A DNA stretch of 64,000 nt from Devosia ginsengisoli (GCF_024707105.1 NZ_JANQAJ010000011.1:259488-323487); one strand, 5' to 3'; shown: positions 51,760 to 61,472, counted from the stretch's first letter. The notes: a model not told the origin generated them from the letters alone. Numbers and translations: made by a program.

Positions 51760-51780
51760 AAGGGGCGCATTGCGCCCCTT
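51760..51780 (+). terminator. Hairpin terminator after accC
   Basis: AAGGGGCGC (51760-51768) and GCGCCCCTT (51772-51780) form a perfect 9-bp stem with a 3-base loop, followed by TCCTTTC. It lies seven bases after the accC stop and 20 bases before aat, so aat may depend on read-through or its own promoter. Confidence 0.85.
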
Positions 51781-51800
51781 TCCTTTCGGCGGGAGCCGCC

Positions 51801-52430
51801 ATGGCCAAGCCCAGCCCCTTCGATATCGAGATCACCCCCGAACTGATCATCCGGGCCTATCGCGCCGGCATTTTCCCCATGGCGGAGGATGCCGAAGACG
51901 AGGACCTGTTCTGGGTCAGCCCGGAAATGCGCGGCATCATCCCGCTCGATGGCTTCCATCTTTCGACCAGCCTGCGCAAGGCGATCCGCAAGTCGGGCTT
52001 CGCGGTGCGCGTCGATACGGATTTCGAGGCGATCATAGAGGGCTGCGCCACTGTCGGGACGGATCGCGAATCCACCTGGATCAACCACACCATCCGCGCG
52101 GTCTATGGCGAGCTGTTCCGCCGCGGCGTGGCGCATACGGTGGAGGTCTGGGACGGGGACGAACTGGTCGGCGGACTCTATGGCCTGGCCATTGGTGGCG
52201 CCTTCTTCGGGGAATCCATGTTCCACCGCAAGACCAATGCCAGCAAGATGGCCATGGCGCATCTCGTCGAGCGGCTCAGGGCCGGCGGCTTCGTGCTGCT
52301 CGATACGCAATTCGTGACGCCACACCTGGCCTCGCTCGGCGGCGTGGAAATCCCGCGCGAGCAATACGAGGAGCGCCTGGCCGAAGCGCTCCTCGTGCGG
52401 GGCGACTGGTCCGCCTGGGACCGGCTTTAG
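51801..52430 (+). CDS. aat: Leucyl/phenylalanyl-tRNA--protein transferase
   Basis: Aat adds Leu or Phe to N-terminal Lys or Arg of proteins, marking them for ClpAP through the N-end rule. The 209-residue protein shows YRAGIFPMAEDAEDEDLFWVSPEMRGIIPLD in pieces, WINHTIRAVYGELFRRGVAHTVEVW, GGLYGLAIGGAFFGESMFHR and LLDTQFVTPHLASLGGVEIPR, all typical. GGGAG precedes the ATG. The TAG stop interlocks with the stop of a convergent GyrI-like gene. Confidence 0.96.
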   Translation: MAKPSPFDIEITPELIIRAYRAGIFPMAEDAEDEDLFWVSPEMRGIIPLDGFHLSTSLRKAIRKSGFAVRVDTDFEAIIEGCATVGTDRESTWINHTIRAVYGELFRRGVAHTVEVWDGDELVGGLYGLAIGGAFFGESMFHRKTNASKMAMAHLVERLRAGGFVLLDTQFVTPHLASLGGVEIPREQYEERLAEALLVRGDWSAWDRL

Positions 52431-52924
52431 TCCTTGAGCTTGAAGGCCAGGTCGGTCACCCACTTGTCCATGTCGGGTTCCTCGTCCGGATCGGTCTGGT
52501 AGATTTCCAGCCGGCAGGCGAAATGGTCGCCATCGGCCCGTTCTTCCATGTCGAGCGGCTGCTGGGTCAGTCGCAGCCAGCCGATCAGCATGCCCGTCAC
52601 CGGCTCCAGCTTGTCGGGATGGCCGTGCCAGGTCAGCGTAACGAAACGGCCGCCCGGCAGGGTGCCGAACTTGATGCGGTCGCTGTCGGGCCCGGTCCTC
52701 GCCACGGCAACGCCCGCCTCGACATCCAGCGTCTCGGCCATGTTGATGCGGCGATAATTGTAGAAAGCGGCACCGACCGGTTCGATCCCCAGCTCGGCCA
52801 GATAGCCGAACAGGGCCGGAAACCCCTCCTGCGCCGGAAGCTGCATCTGGTCCATGCGGACGGTGAAGGTCATATACGCGTAGGCCTGCGGTTCGCGCTC
52901 GATATTTTCGGGCAGAGTCAGCAT
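52427..52924 (-). CDS. GyrI-like / AraC effector-binding-type domain protein
   Basis: A 165-residue stand-alone protein of the GyrI-like/effector-binding fold: YMTFTVRMDQMQLPAQEGFPALFGYLAELGIEPVGAAFYNY, then MAETLDVEAGVAVAR and LPGGRFVTLTWHGHPDKL, which are the alternating strands and helix of this fold. It has no DNA-binding domain. Such proteins bind small molecules or hydrolyse aromatic esters in some cases; the role here is unknown. It is convergent with aat (overlapping stops) and downstream of the SDR gene. Confidence 0.75.
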   Translation of the reverse strand: MLTLPENIEREPQAYAYMTFTVRMDQMQLPAQEGFPALFGYLAELGIEPVGAAFYNYRRINMAETLDVEAGVAVARTGPDSDRIKFGTLPGGRFVTLTWHGHPDKLEPVTGMLIGWLRLTQQPLDMEERADGDHFACRLEIYQTDPDEEPDMDKWVTDLAFKLKD

Positions 52925-52951
52925 CGTCGGTTCCTTTGCTGTTCGGATAGG

Positions 52952-53737
52952 TCAGTCGATCTGAGCGCCGCCGGTGGCGTTTGCCATGGTGGCCGTCATG
53001 CCGGCGGCCAGGTCGCTGGCCAGCAGCACGGCCGCATCGGCCACCTGGGCCAGGGCGGTGACCCGGCGCAGCGGGGTATCCTTGGCAAATTCGCGGTGTA
53101 TCTCGTCAAAGGTGACGCCAAGCTCGTTGGCGCGCAATTGCCAGGCCTCGCGCACGCCGGGCGCATCCGGCGAGCCGGGCGAACGCACCCAGCAGACGCG
53201 CACGCCCTGGGGCCCGTGTTCCATGCCCAACTGGCGCAGATAATTCTCCACCGCGGCGCAGGTGACGCCAAATCCGCCCAGATAGGGCTGCGGCCAGCGC
53301 GCGACATTGGCGGTAATGCCGAGGATCACCCCGCCGCCATTCTCGCCCATATGCCGGGCGACGGTCGTGCCGGTATGGAACCAGGTGGTCAGCGCCGTGC
53401 GCACCGGCGCCAGCATGCGCTCGAGCGGCATGTCGGCCAGCAATTCGCCCTGGGTATCGTCCCATGATACGCCGTTGAACATGGCTTGCACCGGCCCGGC
53501 CTCGGCGACGATGGCGGCGAGATGTGCCGTCACTGCGGCCTGGTCGGTGGCGTCGACCGGGGCTATGTCGGCCCGCCCGCCGGCGCGGCGAATATCTTCG
53601 GCCACGGCCTCCAGGCCTTCCCGGCCGCGTGCAGCCAGAAAAACACGAGCCCCTTCGCGGGCAAAGGCCCTGGCCACGGCACCGCCTACGGCACCGCTGC
53701 CGCCATAGACCACGGCGGTCCTGTCCTTGAGCAACAT
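52952..53737 (-). CDS. Short-chain dehydrogenase/reductase family protein lacking the YxxxK motif
   Basis: A 262-residue SDR-fold protein. The nucleotide-binding loop reads VVYGGSGAVGGAVARAF instead of the usual TGxxxGIG, VDATDQAAV follows near residue 60, and the usual NNAG is replaced by FNGVS. In the catalytic region Y-x-x-x-K reads F-G-V-T-C (GGFGVTCAAVENY), and the partner Ser is replaced by Thr/Ala (GITANVARW). Standard SDR chemistry is therefore unlikely; it may bind NAD(P) or act differently. I chose the ATG at 53737 with GGAGGGG upstream. Confidence 0.82.
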   Translation of the reverse strand: MLLKDRTAVVYGGSGAVGGAVARAFAREGARVFLAARGREGLEAVAEDIRRAGGRADIAPVDATDQAAVTAHLAAIVAEAGPVQAMFNGVSWDDTQGELLADMPLERMLAPVRTALTTWFHTGTTVARHMGENGGGVILGITANVARWPQPYLGGFGVTCAAVENYLRQLGMEHGPQGVRVCWVRSPGSPDAPGVREAWQLRANELGVTFDEIHREFAKDTPLRRVTALAQVADAAVLLASDLAAGMTATMANATGGAQID

Positions 53738-53810
53738 GGGTCCCCTCCTCGGCATTATCCCGAGGTCAAGGACGGGCAGGACGGCGGCACGCCGACAGGT
53801 GGTGCAGAAT

Positions 53811-54278
53811 TTATCGCGCGTCGGGCGGCGGCACATCCGTGCTGGTTTTGCACTCGATCAGCCACACGTCATAGATGGCGTGGTCCACCGCGTTGAGCGC
53901 GGGGCTGTCGGCAAACATCCAGCCGGTGAAGATGCGTCTGGATACACCGGTCAGGCTGCGCTGGTCGACTTCGAGAAAGGCCGAGACCCGCTGTGTCTCG
54001 GTCGAAGGGCGGTTGTAGCAGGCGCGCGGGGTGATCTCGAGCGCGCCGAACAGCACGGTTTCGTTGATATAGACGTCGAAACGGGTAATGCGGCCGGTGA
54101 TCTTGTCGAGGCCGGCAAAGGTCGCCACCGGATTGGCGATGGGCTGCGCCAAAGCGGGCGCAACAAGGCAGGATAGCGCCAGCGAAACCGCCAGCGCCTT
54201 GGCCAATATCAATATGTGCCGGAAGCGCGGCTGCAAGGCGCCGCGGTCCTTATTCGGGCGACCAGGCGTCGTAGTCAC
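53811..54278 (-). CDS. DUF2155 domain-containing secreted protein
   Basis: A 155-residue protein with a long charged N terminus, a signal peptide core (ILAKALAVSLALSCLVAPALA) and a DUF2155 domain: FAGLDKITGRITRFDVYINETVLFGALEITPRACYNRP, EVDQRSLTGVSRRIFTGWMFADSPALNAVDHAIYDVWLIECK (given in overlapping pieces here). Function is unknown; the gene is conserved next to the NDUFA12-like gene and aat in alphaproteobacteria. The start at 54278 overlaps the upstream gene by 29 bases. Confidence 0.88.
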   Translation of the reverse strand: MTTTPGRPNKDRGALQPRFRHILILAKALAVSLALSCLVAPALAQPIANPVATFAGLDKITGRITRFDVYINETVLFGALEITPRACYNRPSTETQRVSAFLEVDQRSLTGVSRRIFTGWMFADSPALNAVDHAIYDVWLIECKTSTDVPPPDAR

Positions 54279-54651
54279 CGGTCACGCGCGGGCGCTCGCC
54301 CTTGTTGAGCAGGCTGCCATCGGGGCGATAGGCTGCGGCCGTGCCGGTCAGGTTGGCCTCATGCGGCTTTTCCCAGGGGCGGGCGGCATATTTGGCATCG
54401 CTTGGTACGATATCGGTGCGGTGATGCATCCAGCCATGCCAGCCGGGCGGAATGGCCGAGGCATCAGCATAGCCGCCGCCATAGGTCACATAGCGTCGGT
54501 CGGCCTTGCGGTCCTGGTAGTATTTGTTGCCGAATTCGTCGCTGCCGACATAGTCGCCGAAGCGCCAGATCCACAGTCGCGTGCCCCAGGTCTGGCCGCT
54601 CCACCAGGAGAAGATTTCAGTGAGGAACTGCTTGATACCGGATTGGGCCAC
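54250..54651 (-). CDS. NADH:ubiquinone oxidoreductase accessory subunit, NDUFA12 family
   Basis: A 133-residue protein of the NDUFA12/B17.2 family, a supernumerary complex I subunit shared by mitochondria and alphaproteobacteria. Conserved blocks are WGTRLWIWRFGDYVGSDEFG, NKYYQDRKADRRYVTYGGG, ASAIPPGWHGWMHHRTDIVP and RPWEKPHEANLTGT. Its presence supports an alphaproteobacterial origin. It overlaps the DUF2155 gene and is divergent from a phosphotransferase gene. Confidence 0.93.
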   Translation of the reverse strand: MAQSGIKQFLTEIFSWWSGQTWGTRLWIWRFGDYVGSDEFGNKYYQDRKADRRYVTYGGGYADASAIPPGWHGWMHHRTDIVPSDAKYAARPWEKPHEANLTGTAAAYRPDGSLLNKGERPRVTGDYDAWSPE

Positions 54652-54771
54652 GTGTCGATTCCGCCGTCGAGATATGCGAGTTGAGGCGGTGTAACATGGG
54701 TGGCGGACGGAGCCTAGACCGAATTGGCGGCTTGGCTCGACATCGCGGCGGTGCTGAGGTCTGATGCCGCC

Positions 54772-55731
54772 ATGTCAGGCCAGAACCCAGCCGATGAGCC
54801 GACTCCCACGGAGGACATCGCCACGAGAATCGTGCGCGAGCGACTGGGCTGGCGCGCGCCCGATCTGCGGCGCTTCACCACCGGCATTGCCTTCTTCGTC
54901 TATGACGTGCGCCAGGGCGCGGAGAATGTCGTGCTGCGCATCGGCCGCCCCAGCCAGGGCACAGCGCTGGCCGAAAGCCTCGCGCTCTGGCAGCGGTTGA
55001 CGCCACTGGGTGTGCCCCTGCCGCGGATCATGGTCGACGGCACGGCGGAAGACATGCCCTTCGTCATCATGGCCCGCCTGAACGGGACCGATCTGGGCCA
55101 TGTGATGGCGGGCCTGCCGCCGGCGAGGCTCACCGCGATCGCCCATGCGGTCGCCGATGCGCAGATGGCCACCGCACGGCTCGGGCCGGGTATCGGCTTT
55201 GGCTATGCCGCCCGTGCGGAAGCTGCGCCGCATCAAAGCTGGAGCGACGTCGTCGCGGCTCATATTGACCGCTCGGTGCGCCGCATCACCGCCAATGGAC
55301 TCTTCCCGGCCAACGCCGCCGCGGGCGTGCTGGCGCGTTTCGCGGCATATCGCGCCGCCCTCGACGCCCTGCCGCCGATGCCCTTCCTGCACGACACGAC
55401 CACCAAGAACGTGATCGTCACCGAGACCGGCGACTTTTCCGGCATCGTGGACGTGGATGATCTGTGTTTCGGCGATCCGCGCTATGCCGTGGCGCTGACC
55501 AAGGCGGCTCTGCTCGCCTTCGGCGCCGGGCCACTGGATTATGTCGAGCCCTGGATGCAGCGCATGGGACTGCCGGACGATGCGGTCTTTGCCTTCTATG
55601 TCGCGGTATTCCTGCTCGATTTCATGTCGGAGCACGGCATGGCGTTCAACGGCAACCAGGCGCCTTCCGATGCCGCCACGCGGGAGCGACTTGCGAGGCT
55701 CCTGGCGCAAACCCTTGGCGGGACATCATGA
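54772..55731 (+). CDS. Aminoglycoside phosphotransferase-family kinase (APH/choline kinase fold)
   Basis: A 319-residue protein of the APH kinase-like fold. The nucleotide-binding half has FFVYDVRQGAENVVLRIGRP near residue 38; the catalytic loop reads FLHDTTTKNVIV near 210 (Asp and Asn present, but HD-TTT instead of HGDLH), and the metal motif is GIVDVDDLCFGDP near 230. The substrate is unknown and antibiotic resistance should not be assumed. The ATG at 54772 is preferred to a TTG at 54724. Overlaps the MFS gene (ATGA). Confidence 0.78.
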   Translation: MSGQNPADEPTPTEDIATRIVRERLGWRAPDLRRFTTGIAFFVYDVRQGAENVVLRIGRPSQGTALAESLALWQRLTPLGVPLPRIMVDGTAEDMPFVIMARLNGTDLGHVMAGLPPARLTAIAHAVADAQMATARLGPGIGFGYAARAEAAPHQSWSDVVAAHIDRSVRRITANGLFPANAAAGVLARFAAYRAALDALPPMPFLHDTTTKNVIVTETGDFSGIVDVDDLCFGDPRYAVALTKAALLAFGAGPLDYVEPWMQRMGLPDDAVFAFYVAVFLLDFMSEHGMAFNGNQAPSDAATRERLARLLAQTLGGTS

Positions 55732-56909
55732 ATCTCCGCCGCTTCCTGGGTTGCTACTACGCCTATCTGTTCCTGTTCGACTTCATCCTCTGCTACGCCA
55801 TCTATACGGCCCTGTTCGAACTCCGTGGGCTCAGCTTCACCCAGATCGGCGCCTTGCTCGCCTTCTGGTCGCTTTCGGCCATCGTGCTCGAATTGCCGTC
55901 GGGCGCCCTGTCCGACCGCTTCGACCGCCGCTGGTTGCTGGTCGCTGCGCCCTTGGCCAAGCTCTTCACCTTCGTCTGCTGGGGCATGGCCGATGGCAAT
56001 GTCTGGCTCTACGGGCTGGGCTTCCTGTGCTGGAGCGTCGGCCAGGCACTGATATCAGGCACCGGCGAGGCGCTGGTCTATGAACGGCTCGAAGCCGAGG
56101 GCCGCACTGTCGATTACGACAAGGTCAATGGCCGCGCTACGGCTGCCGAATCGCTGGGCATTGCTGCCGGCACCCTGCTGGGTGGATTCGTTGCCGCCGC
56201 CAACGGTATGGAAGTGACGGTCTGGCTCTCCATCCCGCCGCTGCTGCTCTGTGCGCTGCTGGCGCTCACCCTGCGCGACTCACGCCAGGAGGCCGAGGCT
56301 GAAGCCGAGGTGCGGCCGAGCTACCTGGAAAACTTCCACATCGCATTCCGGGAATTCCGCACCCTGCCCGAACTGCGCTTCGTCACGCTCTATATCGCCG
56401 TGGGCCTTATCCTGTTTGAGGTGCTCGAAGAGTTCGACCAGCTCTATTATCTCGCCGTCGGCCTGCCGATCTGGCTGTTCGGCGTGGTCGGGGCGGCGAT
56501 TCTGGGGGCCTTTGCCCTGGCCAGTACGCTGGCGCACCGACTCGCCCGCCACCCTGCTCTTGCCTGGGCGCTGCCGCTGGTGGGCGGGCTGCTGCTGTTC
56601 GTCGCCTCTTTCGGCACGCATCCGGCCTATGTGCTGGTGCTGGAACTGGCCTATCTGCTGGTGGTGCCGGCAACGGTGCTCTCCGAAGCCCGCTTCCAGC
56701 GGCTGATCGAGGGTCGCAGCCGGGCCACCACCACCTCGGCTTTGTCCGTGGCGCAGAATGTCACCGGCATTCTCATCACCTTCGGCTTTGGCCTGCTGGC
56801 CGAATATGTCGGCATCCTGCCCGCCTATGGCTGGGCAGGCCTGCTTATGCTGCCGGTGGCCTTCTGGGTCTGGCAGGCCCAACGCTCTGGTGTGCGGGCG
56901 CTGGACTGA
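55728..56909 (+). CDS. MFS transporter
   Basis: A 393-residue membrane protein with about 12 hydrophobic segments arranged as two sets of six. The first half carries the MFS loop 2-3 pattern GALSDRFDRRWLLVAA near residue 60; a central charged loop (RDSRQEAEAEAEVRPSYLENF, about 185-205) separates the halves. The substrate is unknown. The start at 55728 overlaps the kinase gene stop by four bases, so the two are translationally coupled and may act on one compound. Confidence 0.85.
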   Translation: MNLRRFLGCYYAYLFLFDFILCYAIYTALFELRGLSFTQIGALLAFWSLSAIVLELPSGALSDRFDRRWLLVAAPLAKLFTFVCWGMADGNVWLYGLGFLCWSVGQALISGTGEALVYERLEAEGRTVDYDKVNGRATAAESLGIAAGTLLGGFVAAANGMEVTVWLSIPPLLLCALLALTLRDSRQEAEAEAEVRPSYLENFHIAFREFRTLPELRFVTLYIAVGLILFEVLEEFDQLYYLAVGLPIWLFGVVGAAILGAFALASTLAHRLARHPALAWALPLVGGLLLFVASFGTHPAYVLVLELAYLLVVPATVLSEARFQRLIEGRSRATTTSALSVAQNVTGILITFGFGLLAEYVGILPAYGWAGLLMLPVAFWVWQAQRSGVRALD

Positions 56910-57151
56910 CCCACAAGCGCTGGTGTCCATTTGGTCCTGACGCAAATTCGTCAAAATTTCTGCGCTTGACAGCTTTTTGGATGCTCGATTCTGCCTTTCG
57001 CAGGCATGGTAAACCAGTCGTAAACGGCGAGAGGCGCCGCGCGAACAGCAAGGAATCTCGTGGCTTTAGCGGAGAGTCCTCGGCTTGAAATTCGTCTGTG
57101 ACAGCAGCTTCGAAAAAGCCTCAAATGGCGGCGCCAAACCCACCGATTTCC

Positions 57152-57180
57152 TTGCAGTTTGTCCCCACAATTCACATATT
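57152..57180 (+). promoter_or_regulatory. Putative nrdJ promoter
   Basis: TTGCAG (57152-57157) and CATATT (57175-57180) are spaced by 17 bases. The predicted start point falls at about 57187, inside the first NrdR-box-like site, a sensible layout for repression. The rest of the 568-bp region 56910-57477 has no gene I can support; it holds a leader of about 290 bases with G/C-rich stems such as CGAGCCCG-CCT-CCGGGCTCG near 57365. Confidence 0.5.
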
Positions 57181-57184
57181 ACCC

Positions 57185-57231
57185 CTACTAGTGGTTGTTT
57201 TGTTCCGTACCCGCACCACTAGACCTTGTGA
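57185..57231 (+). promoter_or_regulatory. Pair of NrdR-box-like sites upstream of nrdJ
   Basis: Two sites, CTACTAGTGGTTGTTT (57185-57200) and CCACTAGACCTTGTGA (57216-57231), share ACTAG-N3-TTGT and are exactly 31 bases apart. NrdR boxes have the form ACACWATATATWGTGT and usually occur in pairs about three helical turns apart. The second site matches about 11 of 16 positions, the first about 9. NrdR control of nrdJ is inference. Confidence 0.6.
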
Positions 57232-57476
57232 TTTGTTGCGTTGACGCGCGGCTTGAATCGGAGGAATGTTTTCGACGGTCCGGTACAGTTGTTGTAGCGG
57301 GCAGGCCCTGGGTAGGAGCGCTGGCAAAAGACCGGCGCCACATCTGGGCGACAGGCAAATTTCTCGAGCCCGCCTCCGGGCTCGGTTGGTGAAGCGTCAA
57401 ACAAAGATTTGGGTGAGAAGCCGGGTTTCGGCTCGCGGGCACTCGTGTGCTCGTTACATTGGGGAATACGACGACT

Positions 57477-60400
57477 ATGCGCATTGAACGCCGGTTCACG
57501 ACAGCAAACGAAGACCGCTACGCGTCCATCGAATTCCGCTCGGCGACGAGCGAGATCCGCAATCCCGATGGTTCGGTGGTCTTCAAGCTTGAGGATATCG
57601 CCGTCCCCGCCGCCTGGAGCCAGGTGGCGGCCGACATCATCGCGCAGAAATATTTCCGCAAGGCCGGCGTCGCCAAGGTGCTCAAGAAGGTCGAGGAGAA
57701 CTCCGTTCCCTCCTGGCTGTGGCGTTCCGTTCCCGACGAAAAGGCGCTGGCCAAGCTCCCCGAGGCCGAGCGCTATGGCTCGGAAATGGACAGCCGTCAG
57801 GTCTTCGACCGTCTCGCCGGCACCTGGACCTACTGGGGCTGGAAGGGCGGCTATTTCGACTCGGAAGAAGATGCGCGCACCTTCTTCGACGAACTCGCCT
57901 ATATGCTCGCCACCCAGCGCGTTGCCCCGAACTCTCCCCAGTGGTTCAACACCGGCCTGCATTGGGCCTATGGCATCGACGGCCCCGGCCAGGGCCATTT
58001 CTATGTCGACCCTTTCACCCACAAGCTGGTCAGCTCCAAGAGCTCCTATGAGCATCCGCAGCCCCATGCCTGCTTCATCCAGTCGGTCAATGACGACCTG
58101 GTGAACGAAAACGGCATCATGGACCTCTGGGTCCGCGAGGCGCGTCTGTTCAAATATGGCTCGGGCACCGGCACCAATTTCTCGGCCCTGCGCGGCTCGG
58201 GCGAAAAGCTCTCGGGCGGCGGCAAGTCATCGGGTCTGATGAGCTTCCTCAAGATCGGCGACCGGGCTGCCGGCGCCATCAAGTCGGGCGGCACCACGCG
58301 CCGCGCCGCCAAGATGGTGGTGCTCGATATCGATCACCCCGATATCGAGGAATATATCAACTGGAAGGTCAAGGAAGAGCAGAAGGTCGCGGCGCTCGTG
58401 ACCGGCTCCAAGGTCGTTTCCAAGCACCTCAAGGCCATCATGAAGGCCGCCGTGAACTGCGAAGGCAGCGGCGACGATTGCTTCGACGTGGCCAAGAACC
58501 CGGCCCTCAAGCGCGAAGTGCGCGCCGCCAAGAAGGCGCTGGTGCCGGAGAATTACATCTACCGCGTCATCCAGTTCGCCAAGCAGGGCTATACCGATAT
58601 CGAATTCCCGGTCTACGACACCGATTGGGACAGCGAGGCCTATCTCACCGTTTCCGGCCAGAATTCCAACAATTCGGTCCGCGTGAGCGATGATTTCCTG
58701 CGCGCCGTGGAAGCCGATGGCGACTGGGACCTGAAGGCCCGCCAGTCCGGCAAGGTCACCAAGACGCTGAAGGCCCGCGATCTCTGGGAACAGGTCGGCT
58801 ATGCCGCCTGGGCCTCGGCCGATCCCGGCATCCAGTATCATACCACCATCAACGAGTGGCATACCTCCCCGGCGGCCGGTCCGATCAACGCGTCGAACCC
58901 CTGCTCGGAATACATGTTCCTCGACGACACGGCCTGCAACCTGGCCTCGGTGAACCTGCTGCCCTATCGCAATGCCGATGGCTCGTTCAACACCTCGGCC
59001 TATGAGCATACCGTCCGCCTCTGGACCATCGTGCTCGAAATCTCGGTCATGATGGCGCAGTTCCCGTCGCGCGCCATTGCCGAACGCTCGTTCGAATACC
59101 GCACGCTGGGCATCGGCTACGCCAATATCGGCGGGTTGCTGATGACCTCGGGCATTCCCTATGACTCGGCCGAAGGCCGCGCCATTGCCGGCGCGATCAC
59201 TGCCATCCTGACCGGCGTTTCCTATGCCACCTCGGCCGAAATGGCCAAGGAACTGGGGCCCTTCAAGGATTACAAGCGCAATGCCAAGCATATGCTGCGC
59301 GTCATCCGCAACCACCGCAATGCCGCGCACGGCAATGCCGAGGGCTATGACTCGCTCTCGATCAACCCGGTCCCGCTCGACCATGCCAACCTGATCGACA
59401 CCAACCTTTCCGAGCGCGCCAAGGTGGCCTGGGACAATGCCCTGGCCCTCGGCGAGCAGCATGGCTATCGCAATGCGCAGGTCTCGGTGATCGCCCCGAC
59501 CGGCACGATCGGCCTGGTGATGGATTGCGACACGACCGGCATCGAGCCCGATTTCGCGCTGGTGAAGTTCAAGAAGCTCGCCGGTGGCGGTTACTTCAAG
59601 ATCATCAACCGCGCCGTGCCGCCGGCCTTGCGCACTTTGGGCTATTCGGAAAGCCAGATTGCCGAAATGGAGGCCTATGCGGTCGGCCATGGCAATCTCA
59701 ACCAGGCGCCGGGCGTCAATCCGGCGACCCTGCGCACCAAGGGCTTTACCGACGACAAGATCGAAGCCCTCAACAAGGGCATGGCTTCGGCCTTCGACAT
59801 CAAGTTCGTCTTCAACCAGTGGACGCTGGGCGTTGATTTCCTGAAGTCTTTGGGCGTCACCGACGAGCAGATGAACGACTTCTCCTTCGAGCTGCTGCCG
59901 TTCCTGGGCTTCAGCCGGAAGGATATCGAGGCCGCCAATCTCCACGTCGTGGGCGCCATGACGCTGGAAGGCGCGCCCCATCTCAGCGAAGAGCATCTGC
60001 CCGTCTTCGATTGCGCCACCCCCTGCGGCAAGATCGGCAAGCGCTACCTCTCGGTCGAGAGCCACATCCTGATGATGGCGGCCGCGCAGCCCTTCATTTC
60101 GGGTGCCATCTCCAAGACCATCAACATGCCCAATGACGCCACCGTCGAGGAAGCCAAGGAAGCCTACATGCTATCCTGGCGCCTGGCGCTCAAGGCCAAT
60201 GCGCTCTATCGCGACGGCTCCAAGCTCAGCCAGCCGCTCAATTCCTCGGTTCTGGCCGCGGCCGACGACGATGAGGACGAAGACGCGGTCGAAAACCTTG
60301 TCGCCATGAATGCCGATGCCCGCGTGCCGGCCATCGCCGAAAAGATCGTCGAGCGCATCATCGAGCGCGAAGTGGAAATCCGCTCCCGCGAGAAGATGCC

Positions 60401-61199
60401 CGATCGCCGCAAGGGTTATACCCAGAAGGCGGTCGTGGGCGGTCACAAGGTCTATGTCCATACCGGCGAATATGCCGATGGTCGCCTGGGCGAAATCTTC
60501 ATCGACATGCACAAGGAAGGCGCTGCCTTCCGCGCCATGATGAACAATTTCGCCATCGCCATCTCGATCGGCCTGCAATATGGCGTGCCGCTGGACGAAT
60601 TCGTGGAGGCCTTCACCTTCACCCGCTTCGAGCCGGCCGGCATGGTCATGGGCAATGACCGCATCAAGAACGCGACGTCCATTCTCGACTATGTGTTCCG
60701 CGAACTGGCCGTATCCTATCTCGACCGGGATGACCTGGCCCATGTCAATCCGGACAGCCCGACTTCGCTCGGCAAGGGCGTTGCCGAGGACAAGGGAGCG
60801 CGCCCCGTGGCGTCCGCCCCTGCCCCGGTGCCCGCCGAGCGCTTTGTCTCCCGCGGCATGACCCGCGGCCGCGTGGCCAACAAGAACCTGATGATCGTCT
60901 CGGGCGATGCCCAGATGGTCAACCCGGTCCAGGCCATGCAGACCTCGACGGTAACGGCTCTCCGCTCCGCCACCGCCCTCAAGCAGGACACCCAACTCGC
61001 CCCGGCGGCCTTCCCCGCCGCCGAACTGAACCCCATCCCAAGCCCGCCGCCATCAAAGGATGCCGGCCTGCTCCGGGCCGAGGCCCAGATGAAAGGCTAT
61101 ACGGGCGACCAGTGCACCGAGTGCCACAACTTCACGATGGTGCGGAATGGGACCTGTCTGAAATGCGACACGTGCGGAACTACCACCGGCTGTTCCTGA
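57477..61199 (+). CDS. nrdJ: Vitamin B12-dependent ribonucleoside-diphosphate reductase (class II)
   Basis: NrdJ reduces ribonucleotides to deoxyribonucleotides using adenosylcobalamin, with or without oxygen. The 1240-residue protein shows [20 protein letters not shown] near residue 145, [22 protein letters not shown] near 225, [21 protein letters not shown] near 475 with redox and radical cysteines, [29 protein letters not shown] (in pieces) near 670, and [19 protein letters not shown]. The C-terminal end is a Cys-rich zinc-ribbon-like tail ([20 protein letters not shown], ending TTTGCS) likely used for re-reduction. No other RNR gene lies in the window. GGGGAA precedes the start. Confidence 0.96.
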   Translation: MRIERRFTTANEDRYASIEFRSATSEIRNPDGSVVFKLEDIAVPAAWSQVAADIIAQKYFRKAGVAKVLKKVEENSVPSWLWRSVPDEKALAKLPEAERYGSEMDSRQVFDRLAGTWTYWGWKGGYFDSEEDARTFFDELAYMLATQRVAPNSPQWFNTGLHWAYGIDGPGQGHFYVDPFTHKLVSSKSSYEHPQPHACFIQSVNDDLVNENGIMDLWVREARLFKYGSGTGTNFSALRGSGEKLSGGGKSSGLMSFLKIGDRAAGAIKSGGTTRRAAKMVVLDIDHPDIEEYINWKVKEEQKVAALVTGSKVVSKHLKAIMKAAVNCEGSGDDCFDVAKNPALKREVRAAKKALVPENYIYRVIQFAKQGYTDIEFPVYDTDWDSEAYLTVSGQNSNNSVRVSDDFLRAVEADGDWDLKARQSGKVTKTLKARDLWEQVGYAAWASADPGIQYHTTINEWHTSPAAGPINASNPCSEYMFLDDTACNLASVNLLPYRNADGSFNTSAYEHTVRLWTIVLEISVMMAQFPSRAIAERSFEYRTLGIGYANIGGLLMTSGIPYDSAEGRAIAGAITAILTGVSYATSAEMAKELGPFKDYKRNAKHMLRVIRNHRNAAHGNAEGYDSLSINPVPLDHANLIDTNLSERAKVAWDNALALGEQHGYRNAQVSVIAPTGTIGLVMDCDTTGIEPDFALVKFKKLAGGGYFKIINRAVPPALRTLGYSESQIAEMEAYAVGHGNLNQAPGVNPATLRTKGFTDDKIEALNKGMASAFDIKFVFNQWTLGVDFLKSLGVTDEQMNDFSFELLPFLGFSRKDIEAANLHVVGAMTLEGAPHLSEEHLPVFDCATPCGKIGKRYLSVESHILMMAAAQPFISGAISKTINMPNDATVEEAKEAYMLSWRLALKANALYRDGSKLSQPLNSSVLAAADDDEDEDAVENLVAMNADARVPAIAEKIVERIIEREVEIRSREKMPDRRKGYTQKAVVGGHKVYVHTGEYADGRLGEIFIDMHKEGAAFRAMMNNFAIAISIGLQYGVPLDEFVEAFTFTRFEPAGMVMGNDRIKNATSILDYVFRELAVSYLDRDDLAHVNPDSPTSLGKGVAEDKGARPVASAPAPVPAERFVSRGMTRGRVANKNLMIVSGDAQMVNPVQAMQTSTVTALRSATALKQDTQLAPAAFPAAELNPIPSPPPSKDAGLLRAEAQMKGYTGDQCTECHNFTMVRNGTCLKCDTCGTTTGCS

Positions 61200-61281
61200 T
61201 ATTCCGAGTTGATGGCGGCGGCGCTGATCAAGCGTCAAGGCGCAGGTATCGTTCTGTGCCTTGACCGCCGGCGTTTATGGA

Positions 61282-61330
61282 GACCGGCTCGGCGAAGTGG
61301 CTTCCACATAGCATGCGAGCCGAGCCGGTC
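61282..61330. repeat. Perfect 12-bp inverted repeat with 25-base loop
   Basis: GACCGGCTCGGC (61282-61293) and GCCGAGCCGGTC (61319-61330) are exact complements. It does not match the four repeat families elsewhere in the window. It could be the nrdJ transcript terminator or a boundary element of the accessory operon. Confidence 0.75.
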
Positions 61331-61472
61331 ATGCACGATTTGCGAGGTGCACTGGTGAAACAACCAAAGTTGTGGCCTTGAACCAATGTTCTTAGCTGCG
61401 CAACAAACGCACCCAGACTGTTCACCAAGGTGAACGAGCGCGAGGGAGGACTTTCATCCGAAATTCGACAAA

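Noticed and set aside
54772-55731. Aminoglycoside resistance gene
   Set aside because: The fold is shared with many kinases, the catalytic loop is atypical, and the gene sits in a core context coupled to an MFS gene.
56910-57476. Cobalamin riboswitch upstream of nrdJ
   Set aside because: I could not find a convincing B12-box core or the expected long conserved structure; a B12-dependent enzyme is also not a usual target of repression by B12. NrdR-like sites fit better.
58227-60065. 612-codon minus-strand frame opposite nrdJ
   Set aside because: Shadow of nrdJ, with His/Gly/Asp/Val-rich sequence and no motif.
61282-61330. tRNA gene or tRNA remnant as integration site
   Set aside because: Only one stem exists; there is no cloverleaf, TTCGA loop or CCA end.
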